A stretch of DNA of 64,000 bases, from positions 1 through 64,000 of the forward strand of contig DJXD01000068.1 of the NCBI GenBank assembly GCA_002449585.1. Direction: 5' to 3'. Shown piece by piece: positions 37,338 to 46,203 of this stretch (its first letter is position 1; each line of letters opens with the position of its first letter). The notes under the pieces are model-generated. The model was not told where the DNA came from. It ran no database searches and worked only from the letters and a program-made list of their open reading frames with translations. This DNA comes from Ruminococcus sp. UBA7013. Lineage in GTDB: Bacteria > Bacillota > Clostridia > Oscillospirales > Ruminococcaceae. The position numbers and the translations under genes are program-made.

Positions 37338-37423
37338 AATGAACAAACCTTTCTGATAATTATTCAGGTGTTTCAGTTATGAATTCATTCACAGCTGAAA
37401 ACAGGAAAAATTTAGTTTCCGGA

Positions 37424-39055
37424 TCAGAGCCATTTTGCAATTCTGTTCCGGATGATGTCCTCTCCCAGTACATGGCTCACTTCCCAAATATCAGGGGCAT
37501 TGGTGCGCCCTGTCAAAGCGGCACGGAGCATATTTGTAATATCAATAATGCTGCCCTTATACTGTTCAGGATGTTTCTTGAAATCTTTAGGTTTTACAGC
37601 AAAGCCGGCCTGTTCTGTCAATGTTTTGACTTTAGTGAACCATGTCGAGGAATCATCTGTATGATCATAGCTGTCAAGATAAGATTTGAAAAATGCGGTT
37701 CTGGTTTCTGCATCACAGGGCATTTCATCCTGCATCACAAAAGTTTCGTCATAATAGAAGCGCATGAAATCACAAGCCTGTTTCCAATTTTCAAGATCTT
37801 TTCTGATTTTTGTGCCATTTCTGCCGACATTCAGGGCTTTGATCGTGCGATCATGATATTTGGTAAGAAGTTCTGCAAAATCCGGCTGATATTGCTGACA
37901 CCATTCCAGCCAGCCGGCATAAATTTCTTCTGCTGACATGCGACTAATGACTTCTTTGGAGACATCCCGGAGCTTATCTAAATCAACTAATGCGCCGGAG
38001 ATGGACATTTTTTCGATAGTATAGGGGAATGTATGATAATCTGCATTTGGATTTGCAAGCCGCCATTCTTCAAAATCAGAATTTAGAAGCGTAAGGAGAA
38101 ATTCCCATACGGCCGCCGGGCAGATGCCTTCCTGCTGATAATAAGATAGAGCTAATTCTGGATCTTTGCGCTTGGAAAGTTTGCGTTTTTTGCCGTCTTC
38201 TATCTTCATCAGTGTAGCAGTATGACAATAGATCGGCTGTTTCCATTGCAGAGTGTTGAATAATTCCACATGCATAGGCAGGGAAGAAATCCATTCTTCG
38301 CCCCGGATTACATGAGTAGATCTCATAAAATGATCATCTACAACATGTGCGAAATGATAAGTAGGAATGCCATCGCTTTTGAGCAATACAAAATCCATCT
38401 GATTACGGGGCATTTTCAGCTCACCACGAATAGCATCATGAACAATAATAGATTCTTCTGTTTCTTCGGCACGGAAGCGAAGCACCCAGCTTTTCCCAGC
38501 ATTAAGATTTTGCTGAATCTGTTCGAGTGTCAGATTTCTGTTTGTTTCCGCATATTTGCCATAAATGCCGGGGGTTTCTTTATGAGCTGTCTGCTCTTCC
38601 CGGATCATGTCCAGTTCTTCGGCAGTGAGGAAGCAAGGATATGTTTTTCCCTGCTGAGTGAGATATTTGGCTATGATATGATAAATTTCTTTTCTTTGTC
38701 TTTGACGATAAGGGGCATAATTTCCCTGATCGCCGTCAGCAGATGCACCTTCATCGAAATGCACACCAAAATAATTCATAGCAGAGATCAGTGTTTCAAC
38801 TGCGCCTTCTACTTTTCGTTTTTCGTCAGTATCTTCAATTCTGAGATAAAAAACGCCGTTTGACTGATGGGCTAATCTTTCACCGATCACGGCATTATAT
38901 AAATTTCCAAGATGAACGAAGCCTGTTGGACTTGGGCCGATTCTGGTAACAATGGCATCAGAAGAAAGATCTCTTTCGGGGAAACGCTGTTCTAATATTG
39001 CAGGGGTGTCGGAGACATCCGGGAATAATAATTCCGCTAATGCTTGATAATTCAT
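37424..39055 (-). CDS. gltX: Glutamyl-tRNA synthetase
   Basis: 543 residues from ATG 39055, fourth codon of a longer GTG frame. Class I signature one is in TRIGPSPTGFVHLGNLYNAV; signature two reads KLSKRKDPE. FYLRIEDTDEKR, ATLMKIEDGKKRKLSKR and IRGEEWISSLPMH are family blocks. It attaches Glu to tRNA-Glu and, in bacteria lacking GlnRS, also to tRNA-Gln. Longer than the usual 470-490 residues, mostly through its C-terminal part. A consensus promoter lies just upstream. Confidence 0.93.
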   Translation of the reverse strand: MNYQALAELLFPDVSDTPAILEQRFPERDLSSDAIVTRIGPSPTGFVHLGNLYNAVIGERLAHQSNGVFYLRIEDTDEKRKVEGAVETLISAMNYFGVHFDEGASADGDQGNYAPYRQRQRKEIYHIIAKYLTQQGKTYPCFLTAEELDMIREEQTAHKETPGIYGKYAETNRNLTLEQIQQNLNAGKSWVLRFRAEETEESIIVHDAIRGELKMPRNQMDFVLLKSDGIPTYHFAHVVDDHFMRSTHVIRGEEWISSLPMHVELFNTLQWKQPIYCHTATLMKIEDGKKRKLSKRKDPELALSYYQQEGICPAAVWEFLLTLLNSDFEEWRLANPNADYHTFPYTIEKMSISGALVDLDKLRDVSKEVISRMSAEEIYAGWLEWCQQYQPDFAELLTKYHDRTIKALNVGRNGTKIRKDLENWKQACDFMRFYYDETFVMQDEMPCDAETRTAFFKSYLDSYDHTDDSSTWFTKVKTLTEQAGFAVKPKDFKKHPEQYKGSIIDITNMLRAALTGRTNAPDIWEVSHVLGEDIIRNRIAKWL

Positions 39056-39092
39056 AAAAATCACATCTTTCTGGTTTTAATCATAATTTTTA

Positions 39093-39121
39093 TTATAGCA
39101 TATTCATGATTTTTTGTCAAT
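39093..39121 (-). promoter_or_regulatory. gltX promoter
   Basis: On the minus strand TTGACA (39116-39121), a 17-nt spacer and TATAAT (39093-39098). Its -35 lies inside the 3' end of the preceding lipoprotein gene, so gltX has its own transcription but may also receive read-through from the 12-gene operon, where no terminator is seen. Confidence 0.85.
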
Positions 39122-40045
39122 AGTTTCTGGAATGGTTTCAGGAAATTCGAGGAAAAACCAGGTACTCCCCTGATAGGCTGTTATGATCTCCGCAGCGGAG
39201 GCTGTTTTATAATCATAAGATTTGTCAACGGCTTTGACTGAAGCAATTTTTTGTAATTTCGTTTTATCCATACAAGAGCCGATTGCATCAAAAAGCATGT
39301 CATACATGCTTTGAAGCTTTGATTTATTAAAATCCAGACTCAAGCAATCTTTATGATATTCCGGATTTACCGCCGGGCATAATTCATTTCCGCCACAGAT
39401 GATATAATCAATGCCATCTTTTACAAGAATATCATTTTGATCAAAGCCGAAATAAAATGATAAGATATACATGTCAGAGGAAAAATCCAGAACATAGGCA
39501 TAATATAAATTTTCTGTTTCAGAATAGCCAATCTGACAATCTGTCAGTTCCGGAAAGATGCTTATCATCAGCCCGGATATAAATGCTGTTTTTTCCTGAT
39601 AAACAGATGCTTTTTCAGGATTCCATGTCAAAGAAGGCCGATTTTCATTCAAAGAAGAACGCTCTAATGCTTTCATCATAGGCGTAACGGTCAGAATTGG
39701 ATTGCTGTTGATGGCTGTCCGATTTTCATATAACACTTTTGCTGTGGGGGAATAATTCCATAATTGCAAATATCCATCATGCAAAACAGTATTGATCTGA
39801 TTTTTCCCCGGCTGGGAATTCAGATTGAAAACGGCAGTATATTCAGCTGTTTTTTGCTGAAATGCCTGATCGATAGATTTAAGATCTTCTTCACTGCACC
39901 ATGATCCGGAAAGACATTGTGCAACAGGGAGATATTGATAATATAATAGATTGCTTTCCTGTGAATGCATATTCAGATCTGTATAATCCGGCATACATCC
40001 GGTCAGCAGGAACAAGCTCAGAAGAAATGGCACAAATTTTTTCAT
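39104..40045 (-). CDS. Lipoprotein of unknown function, last gene of the wall/GTPase operon
   Basis: 313 residues. The signal peptide ends LFLLTGC, a lipobox, so the mature protein is lipid-anchored on the outer face. The sequence is mixed alpha/beta, with a segment (PILTVTPMMKALERSSLNENRPSL) before a Tyr-rich middle. No family is recognised. GGAGGAG precedes the ATG, which overlaps the preceding gene by 4 nt. It is probably the extracellular end of this system; its tail carries the gltX promoter. Confidence 0.78.
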   Translation of the reverse strand: MKKFVPFLLSLFLLTGCMPDYTDLNMHSQESNLLYYQYLPVAQCLSGSWCSEEDLKSIDQAFQQKTAEYTAVFNLNSQPGKNQINTVLHDGYLQLWNYSPTAKVLYENRTAINSNPILTVTPMMKALERSSLNENRPSLTWNPEKASVYQEKTAFISGLMISIFPELTDCQIGYSETENLYYAYVLDFSSDMYILSFYFGFDQNDILVKDGIDYIICGGNELCPAVNPEYHKDCLSLDFNKSKLQSMYDMLFDAIGSCMDKTKLQKIASVKAVDKSYDYKTASAAEIITAYQGSTWFFLEFPETIPETIDKKS

Positions 40046-41412
40046 GTTTTCTCCTCCTGGTGCAGATTGAGAAATCTTGTCAAGGCTTTTTTTAGCAGAA
40101 AACGCAAACTTTGTGCAGAAATCTGCCTGTATGCAAGCGGCATATATTTCCCATCAATGCTTTTTTCTGCTTTTCTGAGCCGGGCGGCATTCCCGTAAAA
40201 TTTCAGACATAGATTTCTGTCAATAAATTTGCTTCCGAATAGAGTGCAGATGACCGGAATGAGATTTTCTTCATCCTGTAGCGGAATTTCTTTTGATCCA
40301 GCATACCATTGCTGAAATACAATAAAATCTTTTCCATTTTTATCTTTCGTGCTGATATGAGAAATGATTTTATTTGTTGAAAGTTGATTTTCAATGCAAT
40401 ATTCTGTGATGAAAAAAATCTGTTGGAGTGTTGCTTCTTCGAGACTATATTTTTCTGAGCTTTCCTGCTGACATGTTTTGACAAATGCTTTATAAACATC
40501 CATACAGAATGGATCAGGTGTTTGTATCATCGTTGCTGGCCGGATGCCTTCTAGATGTTTCAGCAGATGACTTTCCGGGACATGATAGCATCTCATCAGA
40601 CAGATCCCCCTGAGCATTTCTTCCTCAGTGCGAACGCAGGCAAGAATGATTTTTTCAGCAAAATCAGGACTGATCAATGATTTCAGATCTGTCCCTGTTC
40701 CAAATTTCTGGTTTACTTCCTGCATAACAGAAACATCAGCAAGCAATTTCAGATAATCATGATAATCCTGAACAGAATCATAATTCCGGAATGAAAAATT
40801 TCTTTCATGCATCCGTAAAATAAATTTCAGCATACTGCATTCATGTTGACGGCCTTTTGCATACCATAATGCAGTATATAACTGATTTTCTTCTGTTTGG
40901 AACAATGGGAGCTGATCTGTCCAATTGTCCGGAATATCTATGACAGGAAAGCGCAGATCCGCAGAACGCCGGAAAATACTGTTTTCTGCATCTGACAAGA
41001 TCACCAGATTTGTCAGCAATCTGGCCGGGAGATGAGAAGCAGCATATTCCAGACTGCCCAATACAGCATTTTCATCTGTAAAATGAATCCCTGTAAAAGC
41101 TTCATCTTTTCCAGAAAGAAGATTTTGAATAATTATTCTGCCGTCTGTGATCTGCTGTTTTGTCAGATCGGGAAAATAGCCTGTATGCACACTCCGGAAA
41201 TCTATGATTTCATAATATTCTGAAACCCGGACAGTGACATTAGAATTAATACTATGACGGATACGGAATACATGCTGATGGAAAAACAGGAAAATTTCCT
41301 GATCTCGTTCACAGAATTTCAGCTGTTTTTCCAGTGCGTGATATTCTGGGGGGGTATTATTACTCCAGGTATAGCCTTCTGCTGTCTGAAAGACAGTATA
41401 TTCATAACGCAT
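40042..41412 (-). CDS. Unknown protein paired with the GTPase (possible GTPase-associated protein)
   Basis: 456 residues, no membrane segment, predicted cytoplasmic. The N-terminal part (about 1-190) looks beta-rich; the rest is helical, with short Leu-rich helices. No catalytic motif is seen. The ATG shares one base with the GTPase stop (TAATG) and has AGGGG 8 nt upstream, so the two are tightly coupled. Large proteins encoded beside zinc-ribbon GTPases in bacterial conflict systems ('GTPase-associated proteins') occupy the same place, but the sequence match is not convincing and the link is inference from position. Confidence 0.65.
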   Translation of the reverse strand: MRYEYTVFQTAEGYTWSNNTPPEYHALEKQLKFCERDQEIFLFFHQHVFRIRHSINSNVTVRVSEYYEIIDFRSVHTGYFPDLTKQQITDGRIIIQNLLSGKDEAFTGIHFTDENAVLGSLEYAASHLPARLLTNLVILSDAENSIFRRSADLRFPVIDIPDNWTDQLPLFQTEENQLYTALWYAKGRQHECSMLKFILRMHERNFSFRNYDSVQDYHDYLKLLADVSVMQEVNQKFGTGTDLKSLISPDFAEKIILACVRTEEEMLRGICLMRCYHVPESHLLKHLEGIRPATMIQTPDPFCMDVYKAFVKTCQQESSEKYSLEEATLQQIFFITEYCIENQLSTNKIISHISTKDKNGKDFIVFQQWYAGSKEIPLQDEENLIPVICTLFGSKFIDRNLCLKFYGNAARLRKAEKSIDGKYMPLAYRQISAQSLRFLLKKALTRFLNLHQEEKT

Positions 41413-42863
41413 TATTTCAGCCCCTTACAGTAATTTTCAATAAATTTCATGAATTCTTTCATATATAATGGATTCAGTTTTTTATCACGGCGGTTTTGTT
41501 CTGTATCATTTTCAAGAATCGTCACACCCATCGGCGCAATACAAAGCAGATCCAGCGCACCTTTTGAGATCGATTGACAATAGCCAAAAATATGGCTGAA
41601 CGCCCCGGAAAAGCCTTGAATAAATTCCTCATGCTGATTAGAATCTGCACCAGTGATTTCCTGATAAATAGATCTGATAAAGCTCCGATGATTCTGATGA
41701 AAATTATAATTTCTGAGAATTCTTAATAAATGCTGTTTTTCTTCTTTGTTTCTAGATTTTTCATCTGTATAAAGCATGATTCTTTCCGCTGTTTCTGGAT
41801 AAAGATCGCATTTTGTAAAGCATAGGATCACGGGCTTTATTTCTGATCCGTTTGTGATCGTCATGAGACTGCTTTCCAATGCACAAAGAAATTCTTCTAG
41901 ATTTTCAATTTCTTCCAGATTATCCTGAACAGAAATGCCTGTGTCTGTCTGCTCATCTTTCATGGAAAACAGAACGATAATAGCATCACTTTGATTTGCT
42001 GGTTCTGTATTGCAGTTTAAAATATCCTCGCCCTTAGTATCCAGAATATGAATCAATGTTTGATGCTCAGTCATGAGGAAAGAAAGAGGGGGCTGTAAAT
42101 TTTTCGTATTAGCCGGAACTTTTTTATGTCTCAGAAGCCGGATAGAAGCCTCCCGGAAATATTTATCAAAATAAGGTTCCATGCATGCCCGGCGGAATGG
42201 TGCATTTTCAGCTGTTCCCAGATAGTTATAATAAATTGATAGAAGCAATGCCGTTTTTCCGGCATAAGGCGGCGCAAGCAATGTGATCGTATATTCTTGA
42301 CAATGATCGAGCTGACTTCTGGAATTCCGGATGCAATATTCTTGATTTTGATTTGTAACTACATCTTTTGCATCAATTACCAGATGGCAATTATCACAAA
42401 TCAGCATTCCAGCGGCACGATAAACACGCAGTTCCGGAATTCGGAGAACGGCAATTTTATGATTAATACTGGCGGCATTATTGACAGCATCGCCGAACTG
42501 TCTTTGATAATCCTGATAGGCTTCGGAATCAATTTCGATAATTTCCACAGAAAAGCCATATTCTTTGAGATCCCCCACAGAGCCGGCATTTTCATGGCAG
42601 GAAATCCGCACAACAGGGCTGTCCAAAGCAGTGGCATCCTGCCGATCATTCCGAAATTGAATGCCATATTCTGACAATGTTTTTTCAAGTATAGTATCCT
42701 GAATCATGCCATCCTCATGGCCAAGTCTACGGCAAAATTCAGAATTACTGAGAATATCCTGTGTAAAAATGGCAGCTGCTTCAGTAGGATTATCTGTAAT
42801 CAGAAAACGGGGAACAGATTTGCTATTCAGGCAATGTTTGCAGCGGCAGCGTTTTTCTTTCAT
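41412..42863 (-). CDS. TRAFAC-type GTPase with N-terminal zinc-ribbon region
   Basis: 483 residues from ATG 42863 (AAAGAGATG upstream); a longer ATG frame from 42905 lacks a ribosome site and overlaps the previous gene. Cys pairs CRCKHC near the start and CDNC near residue 158 suggest zinc ribbons. The GTPase core has P-loop APPYAGKTALL (Gly202-Lys203-Thr204), switch II-type DTKGED (Asp275) and the guanine-specificity motif TKCD (Thr350-Asp353). The PPLSFLM segment before DTKGED resembles 'double-GTPase' families of conflict systems. No membrane segment. It is likely the regulatory switch of this operon. Confidence 0.85.
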   Translation of the reverse strand: MKEKRCRCKHCLNSKSVPRFLITDNPTEAAAIFTQDILSNSEFCRRLGHEDGMIQDTILEKTLSEYGIQFRNDRQDATALDSPVVRISCHENAGSVGDLKEYGFSVEIIEIDSEAYQDYQRQFGDAVNNAASINHKIAVLRIPELRVYRAAGMLICDNCHLVIDAKDVVTNQNQEYCIRNSRSQLDHCQEYTITLLAPPYAGKTALLLSIYYNYLGTAENAPFRRACMEPYFDKYFREASIRLLRHKKVPANTKNLQPPLSFLMTEHQTLIHILDTKGEDILNCNTEPANQSDAIIVLFSMKDEQTDTGISVQDNLEEIENLEEFLCALESSLMTITNGSEIKPVILCFTKCDLYPETAERIMLYTDEKSRNKEEKQHLLRILRNYNFHQNHRSFIRSIYQEITGADSNQHEEFIQGFSGAFSHIFGYCQSISKGALDLLCIAPMGVTILENDTEQNRRDKKLNPLYMKEFMKFIENYCKGLK

Positions 42864-42877
42864 GAAATCATCTCTTT

Positions 42878-43861
42878 TCAGTGTACAATAATACAGATCG
42901 TGCATTTGACATCTGCATTTCTTCCGGCGGAAGCATTCTGCTGACCAGATTTTGTATCAAAATATAATATTTTCTCAAATCTCAGGATTCCCGGATCAGG
43001 GCTGATAGAGGGGAGTTCGGCCTCATGCACGGCATGAGACATAGAAGGATGTTCACTGACATTTAGAGATACCATATCTCCACGCCGTTTTAGTTCGATT
43101 CTGAGCATATTGGCGAAAATGCGGATATGCAGGCCATAATCATTAGCGGCATCAGAAGCACCGGCACTGAATATTTTCTGTACTCGTTTTCTGATGGCAT
43201 CTGTCACAGGGAAATCAGAAGCAAGTTCCAGATGATCAGGCTTATAAATATATTCATACCAAACATCTTTCCCGAAAAAACTGCTTTTCCGGCGGAAATG
43301 ATAAGAATTAAACAGATAGACTTTGAAATATTCCTGATCTTTTCCGGCAGATTCCAGCATGATGATCATATCTGTATTTCTAGTGAATCTGCGTTCTGTT
43401 TCAGTGCTGGTTTTATCGGGGAAAAATTTTTCCGAAAATCTGAGATTTTTAAAATAAGATCTGTCAGCCGTTTTGATTTTGGGCGGCGGTGCAGGGGCAA
43501 CTTTTGGTTTCTGATGCGGCTGCTCTGGCATAGCTCTGTATTCTGCATCTGCACGGCGGAAATCTTTCAGTGTCAGCCGTATTTGATGAATCTGGTTTTT
43601 TAATCTATTACAGTCATGATCAGAATAATAAGCATTTAAGCTTTGAATCAGCTGGAAAATAATTTCCTGTGGGAAAATCTCCTGCATGGTATCCCGGAAG
43701 CGATCGCTGAAACTATTCCAAGTTTCTGTTAATTCTTTTGCAATGGCTTCTGTTTCTTCTCTGGCTTCCTGATATTCTGCATGATTACTTTCATCCAAAC
43801 CCTGGAGGGTTGCAATTTCCTGATACAGCTGCTGAACTGCATTTTCATATTGATCATACAT
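42878..43861 (-). CDS. Unknown cytoplasmic coiled-coil protein of the wall/GTPase operon
   Basis: 327 residues. A helical, Glu/Gln-rich start (about 1-105), a Pro/Lys linker (KPKVAPAPPPKIK, about 118-130), the motif NLRFSEKFFP (139-148), then a mixed alpha/beta domain with YFKVYLFNSYHFR. No signal peptide or membrane helix. Linker and motif recur in the neighbouring membrane protein (KPKKQKIAPVP then NLIFLENYYP). AAAGGCGG precedes the ATG; overlaps the upstream gene by 8 nt. Function unknown. Confidence 0.75.
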   Translation of the reverse strand: MYDQYENAVQQLYQEIATLQGLDESNHAEYQEAREETEAIAKELTETWNSFSDRFRDTMQEIFPQEIIFQLIQSLNAYYSDHDCNRLKNQIHQIRLTLKDFRRADAEYRAMPEQPHQKPKVAPAPPPKIKTADRSYFKNLRFSEKFFPDKTSTETERRFTRNTDMIIMLESAGKDQEYFKVYLFNSYHFRRKSSFFGKDVWYEYIYKPDHLELASDFPVTDAIRKRVQKIFSAGASDAANDYGLHIRIFANMLRIELKRRGDMVSLNVSEHPSMSHAVHEAELPSISPDPGILRFEKILYFDTKSGQQNASAGRNADVKCTICIIVH

Positions 43862-44990
43862 AAATATCCGCCTTTCTGCAAATCGCCTGTAATTGCCGGA
43901 ATATATCCGGGATCATGGTATTTTTGAAAAGCAGTGTCGGATATAACAGGCCTGTATCTGCTTGTTTCTGTTCTGCTTCTTCAAGCAGCTGTGACATTTC
44001 TTGACACAGTGCAGACAATGCTTTTCTATGTTTTGGATTTTTCAGAGATTCTATTCTGTAATAGCTTAACCGGGTTTGATAGCGTTCCAGAATGATTTCT
44101 GACAGCTGTCTATCAAGTTTCAGCATTTCATGATGCACCTGAGGAAGAATTTCTCCGGCCTGTTCGGGTGTGACATGTGTCTGTATGGGAGGAATATTCC
44201 ATTCTTGCTGATTCTGTGTCAGCAAGGGATAATTTCCGATGCAGGTTTTCAGGATTTTATCATGATTCCGGCTAATATCAGCCATTGCTTGATTGACATC
44301 ATGCAGATAGCGATCTAAAAACTGATTGATTTCTTTTAAGGCTTTCTGATCTGGTTTTGCATGTTCATGACAATGGGCAGAAACCGGATTTCCGGGATAA
44401 TAATTTTCTAGAAATATGAGATTAGAAAAATCATATTCTGGTACAGGGGCAATTTTCTGTTTTTTAGGTTTTGAGTCAGTTTTCTTTTTAGCAGCAGGCT
44501 TTTCCGGAGGTGCAAGCATTTTTTCATAAAGCAGGACAGCATCATCAATTTTCTGAAACACAGAGACAGGGATCACTAATAAAATTTTTCTTTTTTCGAG
44601 TGATTTATAAGCACTGACTGCTCCGGCACATTTCTGATAAAAAGAAATATCAATCGTTGCAGGATAAACATCATCCAAACGGCTGACTTTTTCCCGGCGG
44701 GATTCAAGAAAATCCTGCACAGAGCTGACAGCATGATCATGAAAAAGTTTTACAGCGGCCAGCATTCCCAGAAAGGGAAGAGCCCCCAGCATTGTCCAGA
44801 GCAGACAGTGAAATAATTCGCCGGAAACAGCTGTATAATACTGCCGATTGAAAAATATCCGGAGAGGTGCTGTCTGCACGATCAGCAAATGCATTTTCCG
44901 GAAAAGCAGATCTGAAAAAAGCAGGAGAAAATATAGAATCAGCAGAAAAATTTTCAGAAACAGTCCAGATTTATGTTTTTTATGATTCAA
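43854..44990 (-). CDS. Membrane protein with cytoplasmic coiled-coil region, unknown
   Basis: 378 residues from TTG 44990 (AGAGG 6 nt upstream), preferred over ATG 45023, which has no ribosome site. Two membrane helices (about 10-28 and 60-82) are followed by a soluble part: an alpha/beta piece, a Lys/Pro linker, the shared NLIFLENYYP motif (about 190-199), and long helices to the C terminus. It probably joins the membrane wall module to the cytoplasmic GTPase side. No family is recognised. Overlaps the PBP-like gene by 11 nt. Confidence 0.75.
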   Translation of the reverse strand: MNHKKHKSGLFLKIFLLILYFLLLFSDLLFRKMHLLIVQTAPLRIFFNRQYYTAVSGELFHCLLWTMLGALPFLGMLAAVKLFHDHAVSSVQDFLESRREKVSRLDDVYPATIDISFYQKCAGAVSAYKSLEKRKILLVIPVSVFQKIDDAVLLYEKMLAPPEKPAAKKKTDSKPKKQKIAPVPEYDFSNLIFLENYYPGNPVSAHCHEHAKPDQKALKEINQFLDRYLHDVNQAMADISRNHDKILKTCIGNYPLLTQNQQEWNIPPIQTHVTPEQAGEILPQVHHEMLKLDRQLSEIILERYQTRLSYYRIESLKNPKHRKALSALCQEMSQLLEEAEQKQADTGLLYPTLLFKNTMIPDIFRQLQAICRKADIYV

Positions 44991-46203
44991 GGCTGACCTC
45001 TCTTTCTGCGCCGTCTTTGCCATAGATCAAAGCAAGGCACTCAATGAATTTGGAAATCACCGGATCTCTTCCATAAAGTGTAAAAATCTTATCTCCCTGA
45101 TCAGAATGCAAAATGCCGGTTGCATAATAAAAATCAGATTCTGCTTTGTTTTCCAATACTTGTATTTCTGCATCAGCAGGCTGAAACGTCTGTTTCTGAT
45201 AAAGCTGCTGCAAAGCAGACAGATCCCCCGAAATGGCTTCTTCCTGACAAAAATCTTTCCGAAAAGTTGGCAGATATTTTTTCCCTGTAAAAATCCGCTG
45301 TGTGATCATGTTCATATGCAGGGGACTGATCAATGAAATTGGATCTTTGATTTCTGATTCTTCAATAATATCAAAATCAGTGGAAAAACAATATTTTGCA
45401 ATATTTCCGTCCGGTGTCTGCATTATGGTTTGATAAGATTGATAATCAAAATATTGTCTGGCTTCTTCTTCTGTGACGGAAGATAAAAGCGGTTCAGGAT
45501 TAAGACATGCTTCCAGCTGTGTAAGGCCGCTTCCGGCGGAATCTGTTGAAGTGATGCTTGTGGCAGTCATCACTTCAATTGCTCCATTTTCAGGATTCTG
45601 AATGATACAGCCGCCCTTTATGCCATTAATGCGAAATAATTCATAAATCTGCTGTTCCCGGAATGTGTCTATTGTGAGACTGATGCTCCGGCCATCCAGG
45701 AAATTCATAGAATCATCTGACGGATTTTCAGAAATTCGCATCCATGCATTGTAGCCATATAGAGTATTGATCTGTGTGCTGTCTCCATAAAGATAGGCGC
45801 AAACACGATGCAAACTATTAAGATATTCACTCGTTGTCTGATCACCGGGAAGCAGTGTATCCAGATCAAATATATTTTGATCATAGCAATCCAGAAATGT
45901 CCCCGGAAGTGTATAATAATTATAAGGCGTTTCCTGAATATTAAAGCTCTGCATTTCCATGATAGCATGATTTCTTGCTTTGGTGGCTTTCTGCCAGCCA
46001 TACATGGTGATATTTGTCAGACTGCTCCGGGAGGGCGGTTCTGCTTTTTCATAATCTGACGAATGCAGAAAATAATCATCAAAAAAACGGGCAGCGGCAT
46101 CATGAAATGCTTTTGCCTGTACATGCCAGATTGTACTGACTGCCAATATGGCTGTCAGTACAATATAAGCGGCAGCTCTGCCGTCAGTTTTCCGTTTTTT
46201 CAT
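44980..46203 (-). CDS. PBP-like membrane-anchored protein without catalytic motifs
   Basis: 407 residues from ATG 46203. One N-terminal membrane helix (about 10-27). The middle segment SLTIDTFREQQIYELF...GGCIIQNPENGAIEVMTA resembles the start of a class B PBP transpeptidase domain (LTID..LQ..., GA.VAIDP.TG.I.AM). Later ISPLHMNMI matches the SPLQMA helix. The SxxK, SxN and KTG motifs that should flank these cannot be found. So it looks like a pseudo-transpeptidase, perhaps a SEDS activator. Overlaps the SEDS-like gene by 20 nt. Confidence 0.65.
   Translation of the reverse strand: MKKRKTDGRAAAYIVLTAILAVSTIWHVQAKAFHDAAARFFDDYFLHSSDYEKAEPPSRSSLTNITMYGWQKATKARNHAIMEMQSFNIQETPYNYYTLPGTFLDCYDQNIFDLDTLLPGDQTTSEYLNSLHRVCAYLYGDSTQINTLYGYNAWMRISENPSDDSMNFLDGRSISLTIDTFREQQIYELFRINGIKGGCIIQNPENGAIEVMTATSITSTDSAGSGLTQLEACLNPEPLLSSVTEEEARQYFDYQSYQTIMQTPDGNIAKYCFSTDFDIIEESEIKDPISLISPLHMNMITQRIFTGKKYLPTFRKDFCQEEAISGDLSALQQLYQKQTFQPADAEIQVLENKAESDFYYATGILHSDQGDKIFTLYGRDPVISKFIECLALIYGKDGAEREVSLES

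Noticed and set aside
38270..38863. A 197-codon plus-strand frame
   Set aside because: Antisense to gltX, which is intact over this stretch.
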